Assembly: GCF_900104695.1 (NCBI RefSeq) | Contig: NZ_FNSW01000001.1 | Span: 4,818,501 to 4,882,500 of the forward strand | DNA length: 64,000 bases | Direction: 5' to 3' | From: Paenibacillus sp. GP183 | GTDB lineage: Bacteria; Bacillota; Bacilli; Paenibacillales; NBRC-103111 | In this document: in pieces, positions 1 to 7,938 of the stretch | Layout: the number at the start of each line of letters is the position of its first letter | Position numbering within the stretch: position 1 is the stretch's first letter | Position numbers and translations under genes: made by a program | Notes under the pieces: model-generated | Told to the model about the DNA's origin: nothing | What the model saw: the letters and a program-made list of their open reading frames with translations, nothing else | Databases searched by the model: none

Positions 1-455
1 CTGCCATCGGTTCCTGTCTTTTGACCGCCGAAATAAGCATCATCCATCACCACCAAGCCACTCAACTGATAGTTGGCATCTTGTGCTCTCATCGCTTCTC
101 GAATTTTACGCAGTAAGCGTAACGCTGTTCTATAGTTGATTTCGAGAACATCGGATAGTGCAAGTGCGGACTTTCCTCTTTTGTCATGAACAACTAAGTA
201 GATCGCCCAAAACCAGGTCAACAGAGGCAGCTTCGACTTATGCATGATGGTTCCCGCGGTTACGGAAGTTTGATGAGAACATTGCTGGCACTCGTACAAT
301 CTTCGGTTTTGGATGAAGTAGTATTGTTCATGCTTACATCGTGGGCATTGAAAGCCATTTTTCCATTTCTGGGCCGAAAGAAAGGACTCACAATCTTCTT
401 CGGTTCGAAATTCTTTTTGAAACTTAATTAATGACATTTCAACTGCTTTTGCCAT
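1..455 (-). CDS. IS1595-family (ISXO2-like) transposase, 3' end outside window
   Basis: The frame starts at an ATG at 455 and stays open for 151 codons to the window edge. It encodes an N-terminal zinc ribbon with two CxxC pairs (CPRCK and CQQC), followed by a region typical of ISXO2-like DDE transposases (WFWAIYLVVHDKRGKS) and the start of the catalytic domain with the VVMDDAYFGG motif. This is the family layout of a zinc-ribbon transposase joined to DDE_Tnp_IS1595. No inverted repeat was identified upstream of the start. A C-terminal remnant of the same family lies at 42848-43035. Whether this copy is intact cannot be judged because the C-terminal half is missing. Confidence 0.85.
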   Translation of the reverse strand, partial: MAKAVEMSLIKFQKEFRTEEDCESFLSAQKWKNGFQCPRCKHEQYYFIQNRRLYECQQCSHQTSVTAGTIMHKSKLPLLTWFWAIYLVVHDKRGKSALALSDVLEINYRTALRLLRKIREAMRAQDANYQLSGLVVMDDAYFGGQKTGTDG

Positions 456-613
456 CTTCCAATCACTCCGAACGTATGTTTGATATTTCCATTTTATCAC
501 ACGTATGTTCGTATTAAAAGGTGTTCCTGAGCAGAGTGCATAGTCAGAACAAATGTTCTTATTGAGTTTAACAAATCCTGATAGAAATCTCAAATGGAAA
601 TGAATAGAAACGA

Positions 614-647
614 CAAAAAGCCCGCTAACGGAGCTCAGCGGGCTTTG
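614..647 (-). terminator. Rho-independent terminator of the aminotransferase gene
   Basis: A perfect GC-rich stem (AAAGCCCGCT pairing with AGCGGGCTTT) is followed by a T run on the minus strand, 13 bases beyond the stop codon of the aminotransferase gene. Confidence 0.85.
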
Positions 648-659
648 TCGATCATTGAA

Positions 660-1967
660 TTATTTGGCGGAAACGGTCTCGAGATCCTTGACACCCTGAT
701 AAATCAGATCGAACAGCTCTTCGAGATTCTCCTCTTCAATACAGGAGAAAGCAATTCGCAAATCGGAGGTCCCCAGCGCGATGGTGCCGACACCGTATTT
801 GTCCAACAGATGGGAGCGAAGCGTCTCCGCTTCAACCGTCTTCAACCTCAAGCACATGAAGTATCCGGAATTGAACGGATAGTAACCCCAGACATCATCA
901 AATTTGCCGCTGTCAAGCAGCTCTTTGGTGCGGTTTGCGCGGCCCTTCATGATTTCATACTTCTCCTGCTTTTGTCCAGCAAAGTCGGGTGAATTCAAGG
1001 CATGCAGGACGAAGGTCTGGGAAGGATGCGGTCCGCTGGAAATGGTGGCGCGAATAATTCCCATCGTTTTTTGCTCCAAGGCGCTGAGCATAGCGTCGCT
1101 GCTGCCGGCATATGTGATGAAGCCGACACGAAAGCCCCAAACATATTCTTCCTTGGTAGCTCCGTCAACCTTAATGGCCAGCACACGCGGATGCAAGCCT
1201 GCCAATTGACTGAATATGGACTCATGCAGCGAGTTTTCAAAGAAAAGGCCGAAATAGGCGTCATCTGTCAATGCAACAACGTTGATTCCTGCTTCCGCAG
1301 CTTCCAAAATTGCAGCAACGATTTCTTTGGCCTCCTGAGCGTCCGGCGTATAGCCGGTTGGATTATTTGGAAAGTTTAGCACAACAATCGCTTTACCTTT
1401 GCTTTTTTGAGCGAATAGTGCCTCGCGCAGGCCTGTTGAATTAAATCGGTCCTCATCGTTAAACAACGGATAAGTGACTATTTGGGCACCGCGGCGGATT
1501 TCAAAGGTGAGCTCGTAATTTTCCCAATTTTTATCCGGGTAAATGACAGGGTCGCCTTCATCAGCGAAAAGGTCGGCAACGATGCTTAAACCGTGAGTCA
1601 ATGCATTCGTCACAAGCGGATTGCCGATATGTTTATCGGAGAGACCCGGATTTTCTTCAAGCATTTTGCGGCGCCAAGCTGATCTTAGCTCCGGTTTGCC
1701 CGCCGGAGGAGCATATTCATAAATATCTTTAGGCGCATAAGCGGACAAAGTATCTTGGATCACCTTCAGATGCATGGGCTGTCCGTCTTCCAAAGCGATG
1801 CCGATCGTAGCATTGTAAGCTTTGGCCTTAGCTTTGGCCTCAGCGGATTGGCTGAGGATTCCTTCCTTGGGGAAGTAAATCGATTTGCCCAGTGAAGAAA
1901 GCATCGCGTACACATGAGGATTTTCCCGTTCCAAGGTCTCGTTTAACTGTCTGGCCATAGGGTTCAT
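660..1967 (-). CDS. Class I/II PLP-dependent aminotransferase
   Basis: A fold-type I aminotransferase that should transfer the amino group of an amino acid to a 2-oxo acid in the cytosol. Visible landmarks are the substrate/PLP motif NFPNNPTGYTP, the PLP-contacting TDDAYFG, and the Schiff-base lysine in DGATKEEYVWGFR. The substrate is not evident; an aromatic or branched-chain amino acid is possible. The frame is open to 2009, but a TATAAT-like -10 box at 2012-2017 would put the transcript start almost on that codon. GGAAGG (1982-1987) therefore favours the ATG at 1967 (435 residues) or 1979. The gene stands alone, divergent from kduI, and ends at a clear terminator. The class is certain and the substrate unknown. 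Confidence 0.85.
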   Translation of the reverse strand: MNPMARQLNETLERENPHVYAMLSSLGKSIYFPKEGILSQSAEAKAKAKAYNATIGIALEDGQPMHLKVIQDTLSAYAPKDIYEYAPPAGKPELRSAWRRKMLEENPGLSDKHIGNPLVTNALTHGLSIVADLFADEGDPVIYPDKNWENYELTFEIRRGAQIVTYPLFNDEDRFNSTGLREALFAQKSKGKAIVVLNFPNNPTGYTPDAQEAKEIVAAILEAAEAGINVVALTDDAYFGLFFENSLHESIFSQLAGLHPRVLAIKVDGATKEEYVWGFRVGFITYAGSSDAMLSALEQKTMGIIRATISSGPHPSQTFVLHALNSPDFAGQKQEKYEIMKGRANRTKELLDSGKFDDVWGYYPFNSGYFMCLRLKTVEAETLRSHLLDKYGVGTIALGTSDLRIAFSCIEEENLEELFDLIYQGVKDLETVSAK

Positions 1968-2011
1968 TGTAAATTTCATTCCTTCCAAAAGTGGCTTCAT
2001 CATCGGCACTT

Positions 2012-2040
2012 ATTATACCATTTTCACATTGTCACGTCAC
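2012..2040 (-). promoter_or_regulatory. Probable sigma-A promoter of the aminotransferase gene
   Basis: On the minus strand a perfect TATAAT (2012-2017) is preceded, 17 bases upstream, by GTGACG (four of six matches to TTGACA). It lies just upstream of the preferred start codon, which argues against the longer reading frame starting at 2009. Confidence 0.5.
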
Positions 2041-2062
2041 TGCGCTAAACCTAAATTATAAC

Positions 2063-2092
2063 ATGACAAGCGACTTTGCATTATGCTAAAAT
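2063..2092 (+). promoter_or_regulatory. Probable sigma-A promoter of kduI
   Basis: ATGACA (2063-2068), 18-base spacer, then an extended -10 element TGCTAAAAT with TAAAAT at 2087-2092. It sits about 50 bases upstream of the kduI start codon. Confidence 0.5.
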
Positions 2093-2104
2093 GAAATTAA
2101 TGGC

Positions 2105-2122
2105 AATTTAAACGTTTCAATT
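2105..2122 (+). promoter_or_regulatory. 18-bp palindromic operator candidate upstream of kduI
   Basis: AATTTAAACGTTTCAATT is palindromic around a central CG except for one mismatched pair. It lies between the predicted promoter and the ribosome binding site of kduI, where a bound protein would block early transcription. A CG-centred palindrome is the usual LacI-family form (KdgR, CcpA cre). It departs from the cre consensus at two positions, so a pathway-specific LacI-type regulator is the more natural guess. Confidence 0.45.
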
Positions 2123-2141
2123 ATCAAGGAGGAATTTAAAA

Positions 2142-2975
2142 ATGGATATTCGTTATGCGGCAACACCAGCAGATTCCAAAGGTTACGATACAGAGAGACT
2201 GCGCAAGGAGTACTTAATCGACAATTTATTTGTGCCGGGTGCAATAAATATGACATATAGCCACGTGGACCGGATGATTACAGGCGGCGCCATTCCAACC
2301 AAAGAACCGATTAAGCTTGAGGGAGAACGGAAGGATATTGGAGCTGATTATTTTCTGGAGCGCAGAGAGATCGGCATCATCAACGTCGGACCTAGAGGCT
2401 CAGTAACCGTTGACGGCAAGGAATATGATATGGACTCCAAAGACTGCCTCTATGTTGGACTCGGTAATAAGGAAGTTATCTTCAACAGCGCAGATCCGGG
2501 CAATCCTGCACGTTTCTATTTCAATTCCTGTCCGGCTCACAAGATGTACCCGAACGAAAAAGCAGCCATCGGCAGCGCAGAACCTAATCACCTGGGATCG
2601 ATCACTTCATCTAATGAGCGCACGATTTACAAATACATTCACCAGGCAGGAATCCAAAGCTGCCAGCTGGTCATGGGGATGACGCTGCTAAAGCCGGGCA
2701 ATATGTGGAATACGATGCCTAGCCATACGCATAATCGACGCTCCGAGGTCTATTTCTATTTTGATATGCCAGAGGATGGGGTTGTGTTCCATATGATGGG
2801 AGAGCCTCAGGAAACCCGCCATCTGGTGGTTCGCAATGAGCAGTCCGTCATTTCCCCAAGCTGGTCGATTCATTCAGGTGTAGGCACCAACAATTACACG
2901 TTCATTTGGGGAATGGCGGGAGAAAATCAGGAATTCGCCGATATGGACGCTGTAGCTATGCAGACATTGAAGTAA
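2142..2975 (+). CDS. kduI: 5-dehydro-4-deoxy-D-glucuronate isomerase
   Basis: KduI converts 4-deoxy-L-threo-5-hexosulose uronate to 3-deoxy-D-glycero-2,5-hexodiulosonate in the cytosolic breakdown of pectin and other unsaturated uronides. The 277-residue product matches the family's usual length. The metal-binding cupin set is visible as HTHNRRSEVY (two His and one Glu) plus a distal His in SWSIHSGVGT. The start is fixed by AAGGAGG at 2126-2132. The gene is monocistronic between its own promoter and terminator; no kduD, kdgK or kdgA is nearby. The palindrome just upstream suggests substrate-dependent repression. The N-terminus (MDIRYAATPADSKGYDTERL) is characteristic of the family. Confidence 0.95.
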   Translation: MDIRYAATPADSKGYDTERLRKEYLIDNLFVPGAINMTYSHVDRMITGGAIPTKEPIKLEGERKDIGADYFLERREIGIINVGPRGSVTVDGKEYDMDSKDCLYVGLGNKEVIFNSADPGNPARFYFNSCPAHKMYPNEKAAIGSAEPNHLGSITSSNERTIYKYIHQAGIQSCQLVMGMTLLKPGNMWNTMPSHTHNRRSEVYFYFDMPEDGVVFHMMGEPQETRHLVVRNEQSVISPSWSIHSGVGTNNYTFIWGMAGENQEFADMDAVAMQTLK

Positions 2976-2990
2976 GGGGAATATAAAAAT

Positions 2991-3038
2991 GGGCTGTCCC
3001 ACATGCAGATTACATTCTGCGGGGGACAGCCTTTTTTT
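2991..3038 (+). terminator. Rho-independent terminator of kduI
   Basis: GGCTGTCCC pairs with GGGGACAGCC around a loop of about 20 bases, followed by seven T, 16 bases after the kduI stop codon. Confidence 0.85.
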
Positions 3039-3083
3039 ACAACATGAGAAAGTATCTCACTTGCTGCCTATGCGGCTGGCCGA

Positions 3084-3713
3084 TTAGCCTGGATGATGGG
3101 CTCTCATAAGCTGAGCTATTCTGGCGGATTCGGGATCTTCCTGCTGATCAAGTGCTCGGACAACATTTTGTACATTTTCGGCAGGATGATTTTGGCTGAG
3201 CTTCCACTTGCCTTCTAATGAAGTGAGCTCGATGCGTACTCCGACCACGGCTTTGGTCATTGAACGCATGGAAGACGATTGTGAAAAGTCAGGCCTCCAA
3301 GGCACAGGCTGCGAAGCTTCGAAATAGTCCGTCATTTTTTCCAAAATGGAAATCACATTTGCTTCATCCTCATCGACTCTGAGCATTCCGGATGCATGTA
3401 CGGCTGCATAATTCCATGTGGGAACTGCAGGATACTCAGGCCCATACCACGTTGGTGAAATATAAGCATGAGGGCCTTGAAAAACTGCAAGCGCTGCGCA
3501 GTCATGAGCTTTCCAATGAAAGTTGGCTTTTGCCATATGAGTGATGAGCGTTAGAGATCCAGCCGGATTTTTCTCGATTAGAAATGGCAGGTGGCTCGCT
3601 GCAGGCCCATTTGCAGTTTGTGTGAACAGGATGCCAAAGCTGTTGGATTGAATAAAAGTAATAAGCTCAGCTTCTTCTTGCACTTGAAAATGTTTCGGTA
3701 TGTACATAGACAT
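3084..3713 (-). CDS. paiB: PaiB-type FMN-binding negative transcriptional regulator
   Basis: A PaiB family protein with the split-barrel FMN-binding fold. In Bacillus subtilis PaiB represses sporulation and degradative-enzyme genes together with the acetyltransferase PaiA. The family N-terminus MYIPKHF, the segment AASHLPFLIEK, and the central region with HAYISPTWY and VPTWNYAAVHASG are all clear. AAGGAG eight bases upstream selects the ATG at 3713 (209 residues) over the in-frame GTG at 3722. It lies five bases downstream of a GNAT acetyltransferase gene and is presumably co-transcribed, which recalls the paiAB pairing, although that acetyltransferase resembles RimJ/RimL more than PaiA. Confidence 0.9.
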   Translation of the reverse strand: MSMYIPKHFQVQEEAELITFIQSNSFGILFTQTANGPAASHLPFLIEKNPAGSLTLITHMAKANFHWKAHDCAALAVFQGPHAYISPTWYGPEYPAVPTWNYAAVHASGMLRVDEDEANVISILEKMTDYFEASQPVPWRPDFSQSSSMRSMTKAVVGVRIELTSLEGKWKLSQNHPAENVQNVVRALDQQEDPESARIAQLMRAHHPG

Positions 3714-3718
3714 GGACT

Positions 3719-4315
3719 TCACTCCTTCGGCTGTAAAAAATCCTCTAATCGGGCTTTAACACTCGGCCATTCTCGGTCAATAACACTAAACATAACGGTA
3801 TCGCGAATATAGCCGTCAAACATGATTTTATGCTGCCTGAGAACACCCTCTTTTACAGCGCCGAGCCGGGTAATAGCCGCTTGAGACCCAGTGTTGCGCA
3901 GGTCTGTTTTGATTTGCACTCGGACCATATCCAGCACTTCGAAGCTGTGCATCAGCAACAAATATTTGCATTCTGTATTGACCCTGGTTCTCCAAACCCC
4001 CGGATTGTACCATGTATGTCCGATTTCCAGCTGTCGATGACTGGGCCAAAAATCAAATAGACGAGTACTTCCTACGATTTTATTGCTTTCTTTGTCAAAT
4101 ACGCTAAAAGGGAGAGAGCCGTTTTGCTTCTTATCCTCTAAGGCTTGGGTTATCATACTTTGCGCGCTTACCAGACTTTCAATGGGCTCCATGATCCCTT
4201 TCCAAATTCTCGCATCATTTCCTGCTTCGAATAAGTCATGTGTATGCGAAGTTTCAATTGGAATCAGCATAACTCTTTCTCCTTCAAGCACTACTGGCGG
4301 CAGCGGTCGGTTCAT
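3719..4315 (-). CDS. GNAT family N-acetyltransferase (RimJ/RimL type)
   Basis: A 198-residue acetyl-CoA-dependent N-acetyltransferase of the Acetyltransf_3 group. Features include the N-terminal strand LEGERVMLIPIE, the core segment IVGSTRLFDFWPSHRQLEIGHTW, and the helix/strand region VRVQIKTDLRNTGSQAAITRLGA with the Asn and Ala-Ile-Arg-Leu-Gly pattern usual in RimJ/RimL relatives. The target may be a protein N-terminus or a small amine and cannot be told from sequence. The start is supported by GAGGTGA seven bases upstream. It is the first gene of a two-gene unit with paiB, divergent from the MocR-type regulator. Confidence 0.85.
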   Translation of the reverse strand: MNRPLPPVVLEGERVMLIPIETSHTHDLFEAGNDARIWKGIMEPIESLVSAQSMITQALEDKKQNGSLPFSVFDKESNKIVGSTRLFDFWPSHRQLEIGHTWYNPGVWRTRVNTECKYLLLMHSFEVLDMVRVQIKTDLRNTGSQAAITRLGAVKEGVLRQHKIMFDGYIRDTVMFSVIDREWPSVKARLEDFLQPKE

Positions 4316-4462
4316 TCAGAAATCACCTCTTGTTTTATATGTGCAGCTATGAGATGTTTGTAATCATATATGAAAAGCGGACCTATCAAAAGCACCAATT
4401 TTGAAAGAAATGATTGAACCACTTGCATAAGTCTCAGTATCAGCCAAGAAAGCAGGTCAACC

Positions 4463-6025
4463 ATGGAGTTTCATTTACCCTACGCCACTTTCCTGTCCCG
4501 TTATCCTACCAAATATCTGGCGCTTTATCATGCATTAAGGGAAGAGATGATCAGCGGTCGAATGGCTTTTGATACGAAGCTGCCTTCGAGTCGTGAGCTC
4601 GCAGCCGATTATCCCATCTCCAGAGGGACCGTGAATCAGGTGTATGAGATGCTAATTGCGGAGGGCTACCTGACAGCCGAGGTGGGTCGAGGCACGTTTG
4701 TGGGATATAAAAGTGCTGCTGAAAGTCATCGTACCGACTCGGAAAATCAAATAACTTTGTCCATTTGGGCTCAAAAAGTGCAGGAGTTATTGAAGGCAGG
4801 TGTTGATGATAATCGGAAAGAGGCTGCGGAAAATGAATGGAGGGGAAACGAGGAGGAGAAGGCAGAGGGAGCAAAGGAGCCACCTGAAGAAAACGCAATA
4901 AAGAGAGAAATACCTATCATCCGTTTCGATCTGTTGAGGACGGATTTGGCGTATTTTCCCAGTGAGGAGTGGAACCGCTGCATGCACGAACAGGTGCGGC
5001 GAATGACTGAATCACCGCAGGAAGAGCTTTACGTCGTCGAGGGGCATTATGAGCTTCGCGAAGCCATATCGCAGCATTTGCGACGGACTCGGGGGTTCGA
5101 TTCGTCTCCAGAGCGAATCGTGATCGTCAACGGGTCGATGCAGGCGATCGCGCTGCTGACCCAGATCCTGGTCAACCCGGGCGACGCTGTTGTCGTCGAG
5201 AGCCCGGGCTACTCCGGCCTCGGCCGCGCTGTGCAAGCGGCCGGCGGAATTCCCGTCCACACCGGGGTGGACGGGAAAGGGCTCATCCCGCAGCCGTGGA
5301 ACGCACGGCTGCTGTTTGCGACACCGAACCGCCATTTCCCTACGGGAGCGGTTCTCGGCTTGGATCGTCGCCAGCAACTGCTGCGCTGGGCGGCGGAGCA
5401 CGGCGCTGTCGTCGTCGAAGACGACTACGACAGCGAGTTCAGGCATCGGGGGCATCCGCTGGAGCCCCTGAAGGCGCTGGACCAGGAGGGCCGAGTGGTG
5501 TACATCGGCACCTTCTCTAAAACGATGCGCACTGGACTGCGCATCGGCTACATCGTGCTGCCCAGCGCGCAGCTGCACGATGCCTTTGTCGCCGCGAAGC
5601 GGCTGTACGAGCCGCACCCTTCGGGGCTGCTCGAGCAAAGATCGCTCGCCGCCTTCATGGCGAGCGGCGCGTACGCGCGACACCTGCGCCGCATGCGGCG
5701 GGTGTACGCGGGCAAGTTCCATCTCCTGCGCGCCCTGCTGCAGGAGAGCGGGCTCTCCACCCTCTTCGAGTGGGTGGAGAGCGATGCCGGGCTGCATCTG
5801 TTCGGCTGGTGGCGGGGGGACCCCCGCCAGTACGCCGCTTATGCAGCCGCATGTGAGAGAGCCGGCGTGTCGTGGGCCGACGCCGGCTCGTATCTGCTGC
5901 CCCGCGGACGGTGCGGGGCGTGCCTCGGTTTCTCGCATCTCTCCGAGGAGGAGATGCGGGAGGGTGTTGCGCGCATGCAGCGCGCTTGGGCGAATTTGGA
6001 CACAAAATCGTTCATTTTGAGTTAG
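4463..6025 (+). CDS. MocR/GabR-type regulator (GntR wHTH + aminotransferase-like domain)
   Basis: A 520-residue MocR-subfamily GntR regulator. Residues 1-75 form the winged helix, with KLPSSRELAADYPISRGTVNQVYEML as recognition region and GYLTAEVGRGTFV as wing. A Glu-rich linker (about 115-150) joins an aminotransferase-like domain with PNRHFPTG, DDYDSEFR and the PLP lysine in GTFSKTMRTGLRIGY. Family members bind PLP and an amine or amino acid and control genes for GABA, PLP or cell-wall amino acid metabolism. The target here is unknown. Neighbours are the divergent paiB unit and the downstream malic enzyme. The second half (about 5090-5990) is much richer in GC than the first half. The Shine-Dalgarno is weak. 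Confidence 0.9.
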   Translation: MEFHLPYATFLSRYPTKYLALYHALREEMISGRMAFDTKLPSSRELAADYPISRGTVNQVYEMLIAEGYLTAEVGRGTFVGYKSAAESHRTDSENQITLSIWAQKVQELLKAGVDDNRKEAAENEWRGNEEEKAEGAKEPPEENAIKREIPIIRFDLLRTDLAYFPSEEWNRCMHEQVRRMTESPQEELYVVEGHYELREAISQHLRRTRGFDSSPERIVIVNGSMQAIALLTQILVNPGDAVVVESPGYSGLGRAVQAAGGIPVHTGVDGKGLIPQPWNARLLFATPNRHFPTGAVLGLDRRQQLLRWAAEHGAVVVEDDYDSEFRHRGHPLEPLKALDQEGRVVYIGTFSKTMRTGLRIGYIVLPSAQLHDAFVAAKRLYEPHPSGLLEQRSLAAFMASGAYARHLRRMRRVYAGKFHLLRALLQESGLSTLFEWVESDAGLHLFGWWRGDPRQYAAYAAACERAGVSWADAGSYLLPRGRCGACLGFSHLSEEEMREGVARMQRAWANLDTKSFILS

Positions 6026-6104
6026 CTATTTTAAGTGGGCTATGTTATACATAGAGAATAATAGTGTTCATTCATTTAATTTGTACAAGCAGGAGTGATG
6101 GATC

Positions 6105-7529
6105 ATGGCGAATTCAGCTGGAGCAGCAACGACGATTATTTTACGATTGGAAATGCAAAAGGATCTGGTCACGTTTGGCCAAATCGCCACTGCCATTGGG
6201 GATGCAGGCGGAGATATCGTTGCGGTTGACGTGACGAGGGCAAGCAAAAACATAACCACTCGCGATATCACGGTGAATGTCAGCGACCAGAACCAGTCGG
6301 ATGCCATTGTGGGCTCGATGGGCAGACTTCCTGGAGTCAAGGTCATCAACGTTTCGGACCAAACCTTCCTGCTGCATATTGGCGGAAAGATCGAGGTCAC
6401 CCCAAAGATTCCGATTAAAAACAGGGATGATTTGTCCAGGGTCTATACCCCTGGAGTGGCGCAGGTGTGTATGGCCATCCATGAAGATCCTTCCAAAGCG
6501 CATTCATTAACGATAAAAAGAAATACAGTAGCCGTTGTATCGGATGGAACTGCGGTACTGGGTCTTGGCAATATTGGGCCTGAAGCGGCGATGCCGGTTA
6601 TGGAAGGGAAGGCCATGCTGTTCAAGCAGATGGCTGGAGTAGATGCCTTTCCGATCTGTCTCGATACTCAGGATACAGAGGAAATCATCAGGGTTGTTAA
6701 AGCAATTGCGCCAACATTTGGAGGCATTAACCTCGAGGATATTTCATCGCCGCGCTGCTTTGAAATTGAAGAAAGACTTATCGCTGAGCTCGATATTCCC
6801 GTTTTTCACGATGATCAGCACGGAACGGCGGTTGTGATTCTGGCGGGCCTGCTGAATGCCGCTAAAGTGGTGGGCAAAAATCTGGAGGATTGCAAAGTGG
6901 TTGTGACCGGCATTGGGGCGGCAGGCATCGCTTGTACCAAAATGCTGCTTTCAGCGGGAGTGACGAATATTATCGGCGTTGACCGTGAGGGAGCGATTGC
7001 ACGTGGTGTCGGGTATGCAAACTCCGCTTGGGAATGGTATGCGCAGAATACGAATCCGCTGGGCCTTCGGGGGAATCTGAGCGAAGTCATTCAAGGGGCG
7101 GATATTTTCATCGGCCTGTCCGGTCCGGGTGTCTTGAAAGTCACCGATATCCAGAGCATGGCTGTCGATCCAATCGTGTTTGCGATGGCGAATCCCACAC
7201 CAGAAATTGCTCCGGAGGAGGCTGAGCCTTATGTCCGCGTGATGGCCACCGGCCGTTCGGATTACCCGAATCAAATCAACAATGTACTTTGCTTTCCCGG
7301 CATTTTTCGCGGGGTGCTCGATTGCCGGGCGTCCAAAATCACCCAGGAAATGAAGCTGGCCGCCGCCAAGGCCATCGCCTCTGTGGTGAGTGAGGATGAG
7401 CTGAATGAGTACTACATCATACCGAGCGTTTTCAATCATGACGTAGTGGAAAAAGTGAGCGAAGCTGTAATGGAAGCTGCTTACGAATCCGGTGTTGCAA
7501 GACGTAGAAAGCCTAGCAAGACAAATTAA
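6105..7529 (+). CDS. ACT-domain NAD(P)-dependent malic enzyme
   Basis: Oxidative decarboxylation of malate to pyruvate. Residues 1-95 are an ACT-like regulatory domain ([19 protein letters not shown]). The catalytic part carries the malic enzyme signature [10 protein letters not shown], the conserved [16 protein letters not shown], the metal-binding [15 protein letters not shown] and FHDDQHGTA, and the dinucleotide-binding [12 protein letters not shown]. At 474 residues it has the length of the Bacillales ACT-containing enzymes (YtsJ-like). AGGAG precedes the start. The ACT domain suggests allosteric control by an amino acid or similar ligand. It is probably a single-gene unit. Confidence 0.93.
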   Translation: MANSAGAATTIILRLEMQKDLVTFGQIATAIGDAGGDIVAVDVTRASKNITTRDITVNVSDQNQSDAIVGSMGRLPGVKVINVSDQTFLLHIGGKIEVTPKIPIKNRDDLSRVYTPGVAQVCMAIHEDPSKAHSLTIKRNTVAVVSDGTAVLGLGNIGPEAAMPVMEGKAMLFKQMAGVDAFPICLDTQDTEEIIRVVKAIAPTFGGINLEDISSPRCFEIEERLIAELDIPVFHDDQHGTAVVILAGLLNAAKVVGKNLEDCKVVVTGIGAAGIACTKMLLSAGVTNIIGVDREGAIARGVGYANSAWEWYAQNTNPLGLRGNLSEVIQGADIFIGLSGPGVLKVTDIQSMAVDPIVFAMANPTPEIAPEEAEPYVRVMATGRSDYPNQINNVLCFPGIFRGVLDCRASKITQEMKLAAAKAIASVVSEDELNEYYIIPSVFNHDVVEKVSEAVMEAAYESGVARRRKPSKTN

Positions 7530-7938
7530 TCACTCCTTTCATTCTGGTGAACTTTCGATCGAATTCGAATGACCAGCAAAAAGTACATTTGGTTTTGCGG
7601 AATATCGAAAATTACTCCTTCTACCTGCAAAACTTACATCTCGATTTGAGAGAATCGGTTCCTTTTAATAGATATCAGACAATTGAGATGTATATTTTGC
7701 AGCTCATTTGCATGATTGGACGTATTTGGTCGGATTGAGATGCAGTTTTTACATCTCGATGATAATTACATGATTACTCGGATCGAGTTGTATGATTACA
7801 TTTCATCGATAATATCATTATGGCTCGATAGACTGACCTGGCCCAAAAAGGCCAGGTTTTTTCAATTTTTAACCAAACCGAAAGCCCTTGCATTTCGTTA
7901 ACTCCAGTGAAGTTAATTCTAAGGAGGTAATTGATCTT
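7530..7938 (+). other. Intergenic region with short CATCTCGAT repeats, no gene seen
   Basis: About 400 AT-rich bases between malic enzyme and the next gene. TTACATCTCGAT occurs at about 7634 and again near 7749, with a looser TTACATTTCATCGAT near 7797. The short open frames here lack ribosome binding sites and coding character. The only clear signals are the terminator at 7837-7864 and the AAGGAGG at 7921 serving the next gene. Confidence 0.5.
7837..7864 (+). terminator. Rho-independent terminator
   Basis: CCTGGCC, a loop with five A, GGCCAGG, then six T. It probably ends the transcript of the malic enzyme gene or an intervening transcript. Confidence 0.8.

Noticed and set aside
594-992. 132-codon plus-strand frame at the 3' end of the aminotransferase
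   Set aside because: It crosses the terminator hairpin and lies antisense to a certain gene.
3719-4315. Calling the acetyltransferase PaiA because it precedes paiB
   Set aside because: Its sequence resembles the RimJ/RimL group rather than PaiA, so only the GNAT family is claimed.
5012-5938. 308-codon open frame antisense to the MocR gene
   Set aside because: It is a by-product of GC-rich third positions; the sense frame has clear domain motifs.
7547-7901. Two 60-codon frames between malic enzyme and the secreted-repeat gene
   Set aside because: No ribosome binding site, composition of AT-rich noncoding DNA, and a terminator lies inside the second.
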